A stretch of 36,778 nucleotides of DNA from Phenylobacterium sp. (GCF_030698145.1 NZ_JAUYNW010000064.1:1-36778); one strand, 5' to 3'. Shown: positions 17,312 to 24,739, counted from the stretch's first letter. Numbers and translations: made by a program. Notes: generated by a model not told the origin, from the sequence alone.

Positions 17312-18814
17312 CTATCGGGCTTTCAGGGGCGCCTGGGCCAGGATGGGGAGGTCCAGGGTGCGCGAGGCCGACTGGGCGGTCGGCAGGCCCGGGCGCAGGA
17401 ACATCCGCAGCAGGCCAGCGCTGAGCGCGGTGAAGCCCGCGAACAGGAAGGCCAGGATGATCGCCGGCTTGCGCAGGCTCTTGCCCTTGGTGGGCGGCGT
17501 GGCGCGCGCGACGATGCGGATGTTGTCGTTGGTCCGCGAGGCGATCTCCTGAGCCGCGCGGCTCTGCTCTTCCTTGACCGAGAAGTCGCGGACATTGGCC
17601 TGCAGGACGTCGCGGTCGAGGGACAGTTCCTGGAACTTGGGCTCCAGCTCGGCGAACTTCAGCCGCCGCTGGGTCACCTGTTCGATCTGCGAGATCAACT
17701 CGGCCTGCGACTGGCGCAGGGCGTTGACCTCGGCGGTGAGCTGGATCTTCTCGGTCTGGACGGTCTGGTAGACCGGATTGACCCCGAAGCGGCGCGCGCC
17801 CTCCGCCAGGGTGCGGCCCGCGGCGATACCGGCCTCGAGCTGGGCGATCTGGGCGTCCAGCTCCTGCACCGGCCGGGCGTCGGCGCGATAGCGCGACAAC
17901 AGGTCTTCGCGCTGGATCTTCAGGGCGACAAGCTTCTCGCCTGGCGCGCTGGAGACGTCGCGATAGAGCCCGACCTCGGGGGCGATCTGGCCGAACTGGC
18001 TGGACAGGGTGGCGAGCCGGCCGATGCGGTCCTGCAGCTGGGCGTCGGTCTGGTACTTCTGCTGCTCGATCTGGGCCTGGAGCTGAGACAGCGAGGCCTT
18101 CTCAGCCACGAAGTCGCCGATGCGGTTGTTGTTGAGGAAGTCCTCATAGGCCGCGTCGGCCTGGCCCAGGCGGTTCTCGAAATTGCGGCGCTGCTGCTCC
18201 AGGGCCGGCGAATTGGGGTCCGACAGCACCGCGCGGCGGTAGATCAGGTACTCTTCGAGCAGGGTGTTAAGGATCAGGGCGGCGGCCTCCGGATCCTCGT
18301 GGGTGAAGCTGACCCGGATGATCGGGGTCTGGGGCGCGGTCTCGATCTTCATGCTCGACTCGATGCTGCGCACCGCCGAGCTCATAATCTTGCGCTTCTC
18401 CGCGGGCCCGGCAGCGGCGTATTTGGCCGCCAGCTTGGGATAGGTGCGCGACAGGCCCAGCTTCTCGACCACGCGCAACTTGAGCTGGCTGGCCCCGAGG
18501 ATGGCGGTTTCCGACTGGATCACCTGGTCGGAGTCCAGCACCGCGCCGCGGCCGGCGTCGCCGGCGCGGGGTTCGTAGACATATTCCTGGCCCAGGCGGA
18601 CCAGGACGCTGGATTGCGCCGGATAGGTGGTTTTCATGGTGAGGGCCGCGCCGACCCCCAGGATGAAGAGAATCAGGAAGATCGCCGCCATCAGGTAGCG
18701 CTCGCGCCACAGCAGTGTGGCGAAGTCCGACACGGCATAGCGCGGCCGCGCGGCCCAGTCGCCCCGCGGCGGTACGTCGTGCGTCCTAGCTGTCCAAGCG
18801 CCCGGCGCGGCCAT
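17312..18814 (-). CDS. hfsA: Polysaccharide co-polymerase / chain-length determinant, Wzc-like without kinase domain (HfsA)
   Basis: A 500-residue inner-membrane protein with a Wzz-type N-terminus (VSDFATLLWRERYLMAAIF, TM1 about 40-62), a large periplasmic coiled-coil region (about 190-430, rich in Gln/Glu/Ala heptads) and TM2 near 450-472 (ILAFLFAGFTALSAGLL). The short cytoplasmic tail ends in a Pro/Ala-rich stretch. It lacks the C-terminal kinase of Wzc; the kinase-like part is the separate hfsB downstream, giving the split architecture common in Gram-positives and alphaproteobacteria. AGGA lies 5-6 bp before the ATG and a GAATC CcrM-type site overlaps that region (18816-18820). It is divergent from hfsD across 82 bp. 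Confidence 0.86.
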   Translation of the reverse strand: MAAPGAWTARTHDVPPRGDWAARPRYAVSDFATLLWRERYLMAAIFLILFILGVGAALTMKTTYPAQSSVLVRLGQEYVYEPRAGDAGRGAVLDSDQVIQSETAILGASQLKLRVVEKLGLSRTYPKLAAKYAAAGPAEKRKIMSSAVRSIESSMKIETAPQTPIIRVSFTHEDPEAAALILNTLLEEYLIYRRAVLSDPNSPALEQQRRNFENRLGQADAAYEDFLNNNRIGDFVAEKASLSQLQAQIEQQKYQTDAQLQDRIGRLATLSSQFGQIAPEVGLYRDVSSAPGEKLVALKIQREDLLSRYRADARPVQELDAQIAQLEAGIAAGRTLAEGARRFGVNPVYQTVQTEKIQLTAEVNALRQSQAELISQIEQVTQRRLKFAELEPKFQELSLDRDVLQANVRDFSVKEEQSRAAQEIASRTNDNIRIVARATPPTKGKSLRKPAIILAFLFAGFTALSAGLLRMFLRPGLPTAQSASRTLDLPILAQAPLKAR

Positions 18815-18858
18815 AGAATCCTGATCTCACCCTCTGGTTGGACCGTGGCGGGGCGCGA

Positions 18859-18873
18859 TTAACACTCCGTTAC
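18859..18873 (+). promoter_or_regulatory. CtrA-like box in the hfsA/hfsD divergent region
   Basis: TTAA (18859-18862), seven bases, then TTAC (18870-18873) is one mismatch from the CtrA consensus TTAA-N7-TTAA. It lies in the 82-bp region between the divergent hfsA and hfsD starts, 23 bp upstream of the hfsD ATG. Short AT-rich motifs occur by chance less often at this GC content, but binding is inferred, not shown. Confidence 0.4.
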
Positions 18874-18896
18874 CCATTCTCCTTAACCTTCCGGAC

Positions 18897-19655
18897 ATGC
18901 GCTCCAGCACGCCCACCGCGCTCACCCTGATCGTCGCCGCCGGCCTCGTGCTCGGCGGATGCGCCATGCCGGCCATCCCGCGGATGGACCTGCTGGGACC
19001 GCGCGGCGACCCGGTCCCGCAGGGGCGCGGCTTCAGCGACATCCCCTACGCCGACTGGAGCGACTACGAGCCCGACTACCGGTTCTATCCCGGCGACGAG
19101 ATCGAGATCTCGCTCCCCTCGGCGCCCGAGCTCAACAAGACGGTGACGGTACAGCCGGACGGACGCATCGCTCTGCCCCTGATCTCCACGGTGATGGCCG
19201 CCGACCGCACCATCGGCGAGTTGCAGACGACCCTGACGGAGGCCTATTCCGGCCAGCTCCTGCGACCCCAGGTCGACGTGATCGCCCGGGCGGCCCCGTT
19301 GAAGGTGTTCGTCGGCGGCGAGGTGGGAACACCCGGCGTGTTCGACCTGACAGGTGATTCCGACGCCCTGCGCGCGGTGATCCAGGCCGGCGACTTCAAG
19401 ACCAGCGCCGACCGCAGCAAGGTGATCATCATCCGTCGCGGCCCGGACGGCCGGGCCATGATGCGGCGGGCCGATCTGCTGAGGGGTCTGAAGAACGGCG
19501 ATTCCGACGTGGTGCCCTTACGCCGGTTCGATATCGTCTATGTGCCGCGCAGCGGTGTGGCCGAGGCCTCGCTGTTCCTGCAGCAGTATTTCCGCGACCT
19601 GTCGCCGGTGCAGTTCGGATTCAACTACGCGCTGGGCGACCGGGTCATCCAGTAG
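18897..19655 (+). CDS. hfsD: Outer-membrane polysaccharide export lipoprotein, Wza-like (HfsD)
   Basis: A 252-residue lipoprotein (lipobox L-G-G-C, Cys22) that should form the outer-membrane channel for the holdfast polysaccharide. The polysaccharide export domain (about 60-145) includes YPGDEIEISL and VQPDGRIALPLI. An SLBB-type ligand-binding domain (about 147-230) begins KVFVGGEVGTPG. It is shorter than E. coli Wza (379 residues) but typical of single-SLBB family members. The C-terminus FNYALGDRVIQ may include the membrane-spanning element. No strong Shine-Dalgarno is visible. It is divergent from hfsA and co-located with every cell-envelope stage of a Wzx/Wzy-type pathway except the polymerase. 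Confidence 0.87.
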   Translation: MRSSTPTALTLIVAAGLVLGGCAMPAIPRMDLLGPRGDPVPQGRGFSDIPYADWSDYEPDYRFYPGDEIEISLPSAPELNKTVTVQPDGRIALPLISTVMAADRTIGELQTTLTEAYSGQLLRPQVDVIARAAPLKVFVGGEVGTPGVFDLTGDSDALRAVIQAGDFKTSADRSKVIIIRRGPDGRAMMRRADLLRGLKNGDSDVVPLRRFDIVYVPRSGVAEASLFLQQYFRDLSPVQFGFNYALGDRVIQ

Positions 19656-19707
19656 ACCGTGACGCCGACGGGACCGCCCGCCGGCTGATTGCGCAACGCC
19701 CGCGGCC

Positions 19708-19977
19708 TCAGCCGTGGGCGAGCCATTCCCGCGCCTGGCGTTGGGCCTCGGCGACCTCGTCGGAGGCCATCTCCTGGCTCAGTTCCTTGCGATAGACCTT
19801 GGCTTCGACCGAGCCGCGCATGGCCGCCAAGTTGAACAGCATGTGGGCCGACACGTAGTCCAGCGGCGCGCCGCCTTGGCCGGTCGAATAGAGCAGTCCC
19901 ATCTTGAACAATTCGTCGCCCGAGGCGTCCGCGCTTGGCAGCGGCAGGCCTTCGGTGCTTTCCACGCTCGCAAGCAT
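19708..19977 (-). CDS. Small Sel1-like repeat protein
   Basis: An 89-residue soluble protein. A Sel1/TPR-like helix pair spans about residues 20-60: DELFKMGLLYSTGQGG, then DYVSAHMLFNLAAMRG, with the usual Leu/Tyr/Gly positions. A charged helix (VYRKELSQEMASDEVAEAQ, about 63-81) and REWLAHG follow. Only one full repeat is present, too short for a superhelix alone, so it probably binds a partner. No signal peptide. The start at 19977 gives a natural N-terminus. A CtrA-like site lies about 90-100 bp upstream. It is adjacent to, but convergent with, hfsD (52 bp between stops); no functional link is shown. Confidence 0.78.
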   Translation of the reverse strand: MLASVESTEGLPLPSADASGDELFKMGLLYSTGQGGAPLDYVSAHMLFNLAAMRGSVEAKVYRKELSQEMASDEVAEAQRQAREWLAHG

Positions 19978-20063
19978 GAGTTCGTTTCCCTCTCCCAGAC
20001 CGGTCCGATTCCATTCTGGAACCGCATCCGATCATCCTGAGACGTAGGAAAGTCGATCCGCGC

Positions 20064-20078
20064 TAAACATAGGGTTAA
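20064..20078 (-). promoter_or_regulatory. CtrA-like box upstream of the Sel1-like gene
   Basis: On the minus strand TTAA (20078-20075), seven bases, then TTTA (20067-20064) is one mismatch from TTAA-N7-TTAA. It lies 87-101 bp upstream of the Sel1-like start, inside a 220-bp AT-richer intergenic region. A second TTAA is immediately adjacent. Plausible cell-cycle control; inference only. Confidence 0.33.
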
Positions 20079-20142
20079 TTACCGGCGCTGCGAGATTCTG
20101 CCGCGGTCTTCCGCACTATTCGCAGCTTTTACTTATGGGAAA

Positions 20143-20158
20143 GTTCCGTATCCGGAAC
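20143..20158 (-). terminator. Possible terminator after the GNAT gene
   Basis: GTTCCG (20143-20148) and CGGAAC (20153-20158) form a 6-bp stem with a 4-base loop, followed on the minus strand by TTTCCC. It lies 40 bp after the acetyltransferase stop. The stem is short and the T-run weak. Confidence 0.35.
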
Positions 20159-20197
20159 CTTAAGTCGACTAGCCGACCGCCGCGCCCAGAAACGGGC

Positions 20198-20731
20198 TCA
20201 TTCGAGCGTCTTGCCCATCCGCACAAGGGGTACGACGACGCCGTCGACAGGCGCGGAGCCAGTGCGCTCGATCTCGGTGAATCCGCAGGCCTTGTAGAGC
20301 GGCTCTCCCGCCAGGGTGGCCATCAGTTCGGCGCGGCCGTACCCCTCGGCCAGGGCCGCGGCCTCGCACAGCCCCAGGATCATGCGCCCTACCCCGCGCC
20401 GCGCGAAGTCAGGGTGGGTGTACATGGCCCGCACACGGGCGGCGTCGCGGGCGGGATCCAGCAGGGCCGCGTCGCGCAGGTCGGCGCTGTGATCGCCGCC
20501 ATAGAGGGTGGCGCGACGGCTCCAGCCGCCGCAGCCGGCCAGGACGCCGTCTTCCTCGATGATGAAATAGGTCCGATCGACGACGAGTTGGGTGTCCACG
20601 CCCATGACCGCGCGGCTGGCGACGATCTCGGCCGGGCTCAGGAAGCTCCGCTGCAGTTCTCCGATCGCCAGCGCCATCAGATCGCGCAAGGCCGGCAGGT
20701 CTTCTTCCGTCGCCAAGCGGCTCGTGAGCAT
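20198..20731 (-). CDS. GNAT family N-acetyltransferase
   Basis: A 177-residue GCN5-related acetyltransferase. The first strand/helix (TSRLATEEDLPALRDLM) is typical. The acetyl-CoA-binding motif A is RAMYTHPDFARRGVGRMIL (about 103-121), with the R-R-G-V-G-R pyrophosphate loop, and motif B ends in LYKACGFTEIER. A loop with GCGGWSRRATLYGGDHS precedes motif A, as in YafP-like members. The substrate cannot be read from sequence. The gene stands alone between the Sel1-like and RcnB-like genes. Length is complete and normal. Confidence 0.9.
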   Translation of the reverse strand: MLTSRLATEEDLPALRDLMALAIGELQRSFLSPAEIVASRAVMGVDTQLVVDRTYFIIEEDGVLAGCGGWSRRATLYGGDHSADLRDAALLDPARDAARVRAMYTHPDFARRGVGRMILGLCEAAALAEGYGRAELMATLAGEPLYKACGFTEIERTGSAPVDGVVVPLVRMGKTLE

Positions 20732-20857
20732 GGTTCCGTCCCTCGTCAGGCGTTGCGGTCGTAACCGTCAAGCTGACAGTCCCGTTCAGGTCAAGTTCAG
20801 GAGGCGCCGACCAGGCTGAGCGCCTGAGACATCTAAGCCCGACAGGAGGGCATGGAC

Positions 20858-21370
20858 ATGAAACGCCTGATCTTGAGCCTCGCGGTCGCTGCGGCGGTCG
20901 CCGGCCCCATCGCCGCCAGCGCCACCTCGGCCTATGCCGATGACAACCGCGGCCGTCGCGATCATCGGGAAGACCGCTGGGACCGCCGCGAGGACCGTCG
21001 GGATGATCGTCACGACGGCGGCCGCCGAGATCGCCGCGAAGACCGCTGGGATCGCCGCGAGGACTATCGCGACGATCGCCGCGGCGGTTGGGATCGCGGC
21101 CGCCACAACGGCTACTACTACAACAACCGCTGGTACTACGGCCCGCCGCCGCAGGCCTATTACGGCAACCCCTACTATCGTCCGGGCTACGCCGCCTGGC
21201 GCCGGGGCTCCAGCCTGCCGCCGTACTACCGGACCTATGTGGTGGACGACTATCACCGCTACCACCTGCGCCAGCCGCCTTATGGCTACGCCTGGTACCG
21301 GGTCGGCGACGACTACCTGCTGGCCGCCATCGCCAGCGGCATCATCTTCGACATCATCGCCAACAACTAG
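20858..21370 (+). CDS. RcnB-like periplasmic protein with Arg/Asp-rich repeat region
   Basis: A 170-residue exported protein: a signal peptide (about residues 1-28, ending ATSAYA), then an Arg/Asp-rich low-complexity region (about 30-82) with two copies of EDRWDRRED, a Tyr/Asn/Pro-rich linker (YYYNNRWYYGPPP), and a C-terminal RcnB-type domain (YRTYVVDDYHRYHLRQPPYG, then WYRVGDDYLLAAIASGII). RcnB of E. coli acts in periplasmic nickel/cobalt homeostasis; many alphaproteobacterial members have no tested role. I start at 20858, not 20852, because AGGAGGG (20844-20850) is 7 bp from the former and almost touches the latter. A terminator follows. The mixed-charge tract could bind cell-wall polymers or metals. 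Confidence 0.87.
   Translation: MKRLILSLAVAAAVAGPIAASATSAYADDNRGRRDHREDRWDRREDRRDDRHDGGRRDRREDRWDRREDYRDDRRGGWDRGRHNGYYYNNRWYYGPPPQAYYGNPYYRPGYAAWRRGSSLPPYYRTYVVDDYHRYHLRQPPYGYAWYRVGDDYLLAAIASGIIFDIIANN
20969..21064 (+). repeat. Internal 27-bp direct repeat in the RcnB-like gene
   Basis: The 27-base units at 20969-20995 and 21038-21064 match at 26 of 27 positions. They start GAAGACCGCTGGGA, are 69 bp apart (23 codons, in frame) and encode EDRWDRRED. Such units can expand or contract by slippage. Confidence 0.8.
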
Positions 21371-21380
21371 CTGGCGAGAG

Positions 21381-21410
21381 GGCCCCGCGGCGACGCCGGG
21401 GGCCTTCTTC
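21381..21410 (+). terminator. Rho-independent terminator of the RcnB-like gene
   Basis: GGCCCC-G-CGGC (21381-21391) pairs with GCCG-G-GGGGCC (21394-21404) around one G-G mismatch, followed by TTCTTC. It starts 11 bp after the stop codon and ends just before the convergent dioxygenase stop. Confidence 0.7.
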
Positions 21411-21414
21411 GCGC

Positions 21415-22338
21415 CTACATGTAGGCCGTGACGCCCGAGGCGGCGACCTTGCGGCCATGGGCCTTGCGCGCGAAATCGTAGCGCGGCGCCGGCGGTTGCG
21501 GGCCGTCGTGGGTGAAGAACTGCTCCATCATGTGAAGCTGCACCGCCTCAGGCGCGGCGTGGTGCACAACGCTCCAGCGCGAGCGTGACGGATCGCGCGC
21601 CGGCGAGCCGCCATGGGGCAGTTGCGGATGCCAGATCGCCACGTCGCCGCGATTGATCGGAGCGGTCACCACCTCCCCGGCGCCTGGGCTGTGGTGGATG
21701 ACGATGCCGTTGTAGAGGTCCAGGGCATGGACGATCTGCTCCTGATAGCTCATGTCCTGCCGGTTCTCCTGGACCCGGCGGTAGATGTCGCGCTCGTGCT
21801 CCATCTCGAACCGATGGCCGCCCTTTACGTACATCAGCGGCCCGGCGTCCTCGTGGACATCCTCCAGCGCCGTCCAGACCCCGAAGAACCGGCTCTTTGG
21901 CCAGGTGACGAAGTGCGGCGTATCCCGATGAATCGGCTGCTGCGTGCCGTACTTGAAGGTGAGCGTGGAGTAGACGCAGGTCTTCTCGCCGAACAGAAAG
22001 TCCAGCAGCCTCATCATCCGGCGATCTGAGATCACCCGCATCTCCGCCTCGGACCAGAGGTGGAAATTGACCAGGCGCTTCTCCCGACCGGCCTCGTCCA
22101 GGTTCTGCGCCACATAGGCGGCGTTTTCCTCGGCGTAGCGATAGTAGTCGGCGATCACCCGCTGGCAGAGCTCGGGCGCGATGGCTCTGCGCACGATGGC
22201 GAAGCCATCGACGATCAGGTCCCGGGCCGCGACTTTGAAGTCGGCCGGTGCGCGGGCTTTGGCGAGGAGATCCAGGGCGTCAGGCCGATCCAGCCAGAGC
22301 TCGCGCTTCGAGGGCCCGCCGCCGCCAAATCCAAACAT
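21415..22338 (-). CDS. Phytanoyl-CoA dioxygenase-like Fe(II)/2-oxoglutarate oxygenase
   Basis: A 307-residue protein of the PhyH family of non-haem iron oxygenases. The iron ligands are His137 and Asp139 (QPIHRDTPHF) and the distal His242 (HPQLPHGGSP); Arg254 (SRSRWSVVHH) is placed to bind 2-oxoglutarate. Lys/Arg and Trp residues in FFGVWTALEDVHEDAGPLMY fit the double-stranded beta-helix. Bacterial PhyH members hydroxylate varied lipids and natural products, so the substrate is open. I start at 22338 (MFGFGGGG); an ATG at 22365 has no ribosome site. It is divergent from a P450 gene across 178 bp, which suggests a shared oxidative pathway. Confidence 0.87.
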   Translation of the reverse strand: MFGFGGGGPSKRELWLDRPDALDLLAKARAPADFKVAARDLIVDGFAIVRRAIAPELCQRVIADYYRYAEENAAYVAQNLDEAGREKRLVNFHLWSEAEMRVISDRRMMRLLDFLFGEKTCVYSTLTFKYGTQQPIHRDTPHFVTWPKSRFFGVWTALEDVHEDAGPLMYVKGGHRFEMEHERDIYRRVQENRQDMSYQEQIVHALDLYNGIVIHHSPGAGEVVTAPINRGDVAIWHPQLPHGGSPARDPSRSRWSVVHHAAPEAVQLHMMEQFFTHDGPQPPAPRYDFARKAHGRKVAASGVTAYM

Positions 22339-22485
22339 CACGCCATCCCGTCCGACACACGGCATGGTTAGCAACCGGCGGCGAACGTTGCAATCACAGC
22401 GGGCGTCCGGTTGGGGTGGCGACATCCTCCCCTGGCGGCAGGGCGCCGTGGGGTCAGGCTTTCGGTCGCCCCAGAACGCGATATC

Positions 22486-22509
22486 CTCCTGGTGTCGAGA
22501 CGCCAGGAG
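22486..22509 (+). promoter_or_regulatory. Near-perfect 24-bp palindrome covering the P450 Shine-Dalgarno
   Basis: CTCCTGG (22486-22492) pairs with CCAGGAG (22503-22509), and the inner GTC/GAC pair as well, giving 11 pairs (one T-G) around a two-base centre. The right arm contains AGGAG (22505-22509), the ribosome site 7 bp before the GTG start. As RNA it would hide the ribosome site; as DNA it is a good dimer operator. Another inverted repeat, CAACCGG (22372-22378)/CCGGTTG (22407-22413), lies upstream. Confidence 0.6.
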
Positions 22510-22516
22510 CACCGAC

Positions 22517-23863
22517 GTGGATCTCATCAGCGAAACCTATGTGGACGGCCGCCCCGGCCCCGCGCACCCGATGGCCTATCCGCCGCTGGGCGGCGTGGAC
22601 CTCGCCGACGCCCGACGCTTCACCTCCGGACAGCCTTTCGGCGATTACGCCCGGCTGCGCCGCGACGCGCCGGTCATGTGGCACCCCGAGCCCATGGGCG
22701 GTCCGGGCTTCTGGGCCGTGACCCGCCACGCCGACGTCATGGCGGTGGACAGCGATCCCGCCACCTACTCGTCCCAGCGCGGCGGCATCCTGATGGGCTA
22801 CGGCGGGCCCGAAGCCCGCCATGGCCAGCTTCACCGCGCCAGCCTCGACGCCATGATCAACCTCGACGGCGCGACGCACATGGCCCTGCGCCGCGAGCAC
22901 ATGCCGTATTTCACCCCGTCCTATCTGCGCGGCCTGACCGACCGGGTGTCGGCCGAGGTGACCCGGCTGCTGGACGACATGGCCCGGAAGGGCCGCTGCG
23001 ACCTGGTGGCGAACTTCTCGGCCCACCTGCCGCTCTACACCCTGTGTGAGATCCTGGGCGTGCCCGACGCCGACCGGCCGAAGTTCCTGGGCTGGATGCA
23101 CTTCCTGGAGATGGCCCAGAACCTGGCGCGCGAGCAGTCTCCAGGCGACGGTCCGATCGACATGGCCAACCTGCCGCCGGAGGTCCAGGCCTTCATCGAC
23201 GCCTTCAACGCCAATGTCTCGGAGATGTTCGAGTACGGCCGCACCATGCTGCACAAGCGCCGCGCCGATCCGCGGCCTGACCTGATGTCGGCCATCGCCC
23301 GCGCCCAAGTCGACGGGGAGCTGCTGTCGGACGAGTACCTCGACGGCTCATGGCTGCTGATCGTCTTCGCGGGCAACGACACCACCCGCAACACGCTCTC
23401 GGGCGCCATGAAGCTGCTGACCGAGTTTCCCGACCAGAAGGCCCGCCTGATCGCCGATCCGTCCCTGCTGCCCAACGCGGCCAACGAGTTCATCCGCATG
23501 GTGAGCCCGGTGATCTACATGCGCCGCACCGCGACCCGCGACGTCGAGCTGGGCGGCCAGATGATCGGCGAGGGCGAGAAGGTGATCATGTACTACGGCG
23601 CGGCCAACCGCGACGTGGCGGTGTTCGCCGATCCCGACCGTCTCGACGTCGGCCGGCCCAACGCAGACAAGCACATCGCCTTCGGCTACGGCCCCCACGT
23701 GTGCATCGGCAAGCGCGTGGCGCAGATCCAGCTCGAGGAAGCCTACCGCCAGATCCTGGCCCGCTTCCCCGACATCCGCTGGAGCGGCGAGCTCGACATC
23801 GCCCCGAACAACTTCGTCCACGCGGTGCGGCAGTTGGGTGTGGAATTCACGGCGGAAGGCTGA
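22517..23863 (+). CDS. Cytochrome P450 monooxygenase
   Basis: A 448-residue soluble bacterial P450. The I-helix oxygen-activation motif is AGNDTT (285-290), the K-helix ExxR is in NEFIRM, and the haem-ligand motif FGYGPHVCIGKR places the Cys thiolate at residue 396. There is no membrane anchor. The N-terminal PLGGVDLADARRFTSGQPF and central motifs resemble CYP108/linalool-hydroxylase-like bacterial P450s. I start at the GTG (22517) because AGGAG is 7 bp upstream; longer in-frame readings run through the divergent promoter. No ferredoxin or reductase gene is adjacent, so electrons must come from elsewhere. Substrate unknown, perhaps shared with the divergent oxygenase. Confidence 0.92.
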   Translation: MDLISETYVDGRPGPAHPMAYPPLGGVDLADARRFTSGQPFGDYARLRRDAPVMWHPEPMGGPGFWAVTRHADVMAVDSDPATYSSQRGGILMGYGGPEARHGQLHRASLDAMINLDGATHMALRREHMPYFTPSYLRGLTDRVSAEVTRLLDDMARKGRCDLVANFSAHLPLYTLCEILGVPDADRPKFLGWMHFLEMAQNLAREQSPGDGPIDMANLPPEVQAFIDAFNANVSEMFEYGRTMLHKRRADPRPDLMSAIARAQVDGELLSDEYLDGSWLLIVFAGNDTTRNTLSGAMKLLTEFPDQKARLIADPSLLPNAANEFIRMVSPVIYMRRTATRDVELGGQMIGEGEKVIMYYGAANRDVAVFADPDRLDVGRPNADKHIAFGYGPHVCIGKRVAQIQLEEAYRQILARFPDIRWSGELDIAPNNFVHAVRQLGVEFTAEG

Positions 23864-23904
23864 GCGGCCTTAACGAACGTCGGACATCGCTTCGCCAGAA
23901 CGCT

Positions 23905-24678
23905 CTAGTCCTGCGCTGACGCTGGCCATTCCAAAATCCATACGGGGAGGTCGGCGACCAGCTCGAAGCCGAGGCTTGCGTAGAGCGGCCGGCCTGCTTC
24001 GGTCGCGCCCAGGTGGAAGCGCTCCACGCCACGGCGCCGATAATCGCCGATCACCTGGCTGAGCAGAGCGCGGCCCATGCCCTTGCGTTGCTGCTCAGGT
24101 GGCGTGGCCATGAGCGTGATCCCCGCCGTGTCGCCCGTTGGGATCACGGAGACGGTGCACATGGGTCCTTCGTCGCCCCAGGCGATGTAGGTCTCCACGC
24201 CAGAGGTCTCGGTCATACTAACTTCGATGCACCTGGCGATGACATCTCGGGGCTCATTGAAAGCGGCGGCGATCAGATCGCCTGCGACGCCGACCAGCTC
24301 CGGGCCGAGCGCGCGGACGATGTCCGTGGGGCGGCTCGGTTGAACGGGAACGTCCGGTCGAAGCACCATGAGCGGCGCGGTTCCGACGGCGGTGAAACCT
24401 AGCCGCGTCGCGACCGGCGCAAGGCTCTGCGCCACATGGGGGCTCACAACGGCCGTAAGCGGCCGACCTCGTTCCTTCGCCCGCGCCACCGATCGAATGA
24501 GGAAGCCCTCGGCGTCGGGATCGGCGCCTAGAGTCAGCCTATTGTGGTCGGCCAGGGGCTCGTCGGTCAGACCGAGAATACAGCTCCGGGTCATCTGCAC
24601 TTCGGCCCCGGGCGTCGCGATCATCTGCGATGCGAGCGCGCGCACACAAAGCTGGATCAGCTCTTCGGTCTCATCCAT
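23905..24678 (-). CDS. GNAT family acetyltransferase with extra N-terminal domain
   Basis: A 257-residue protein whose C-terminal half (about 120-250) is a GNAT domain: AAFNEPRDVIARCIEV, then the acetyl-CoA loop PPEQQRKGMGRALLSQVIG, then LGATEAGRPLYASLGFELV. The N-terminal 110 residues look like a degenerate second GNAT-like half (PLTAVVSPHVAQSLAPVATRLGF, split by its turn), so it may be a tandem GNAT. I start at 24678 (MDETEEL); an ATG at 24693 lies within the intergenic repeat and gives MRGEA. It is downstream of gatB on the same strand but separated by the repeat. Substrate unknown. Confidence 0.82.
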   Translation of the reverse strand: MDETEELIQLCVRALASQMIATPGAEVQMTRSCILGLTDEPLADHNRLTLGADPDAEGFLIRSVARAKERGRPLTAVVSPHVAQSLAPVATRLGFTAVGTAPLMVLRPDVPVQPSRPTDIVRALGPELVGVAGDLIAAAFNEPRDVIARCIEVSMTETSGVETYIAWGDEGPMCTVSVIPTGDTAGITLMATPPEQQRKGMGRALLSQVIGDYRRRGVERFHLGATEAGRPLYASLGFELVADLPVWILEWPASAQD

Positions 24679-24680
24679 GG

Positions 24681-24737
24681 CCTCGCCCCTCATCCGACCC
24701 TGCTCCGCGAGGCGCCTTCTCCCGTAAGCGGAGAAGG
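24681..24737. repeat. Intergenic repeat with hairpin (dispersed-element type)
   Basis: CCTTCTCC (24715-24722) and GGAGAAGG (24730-24737) form an 8-bp hairpin with a 7-base loop, preceded by CCCCTCATCCGACCCTGCTC and a GCGAGGCGCC stretch. This arrangement resembles a dispersed alphaproteobacterial intergenic element often seen after genes. It occupies the whole gap between gatB and the acetyltransferase and may act as a processing or termination hairpin for gatB. Copy number is not visible here. Confidence 0.55.
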
Positions 24738-24739
24738 AA

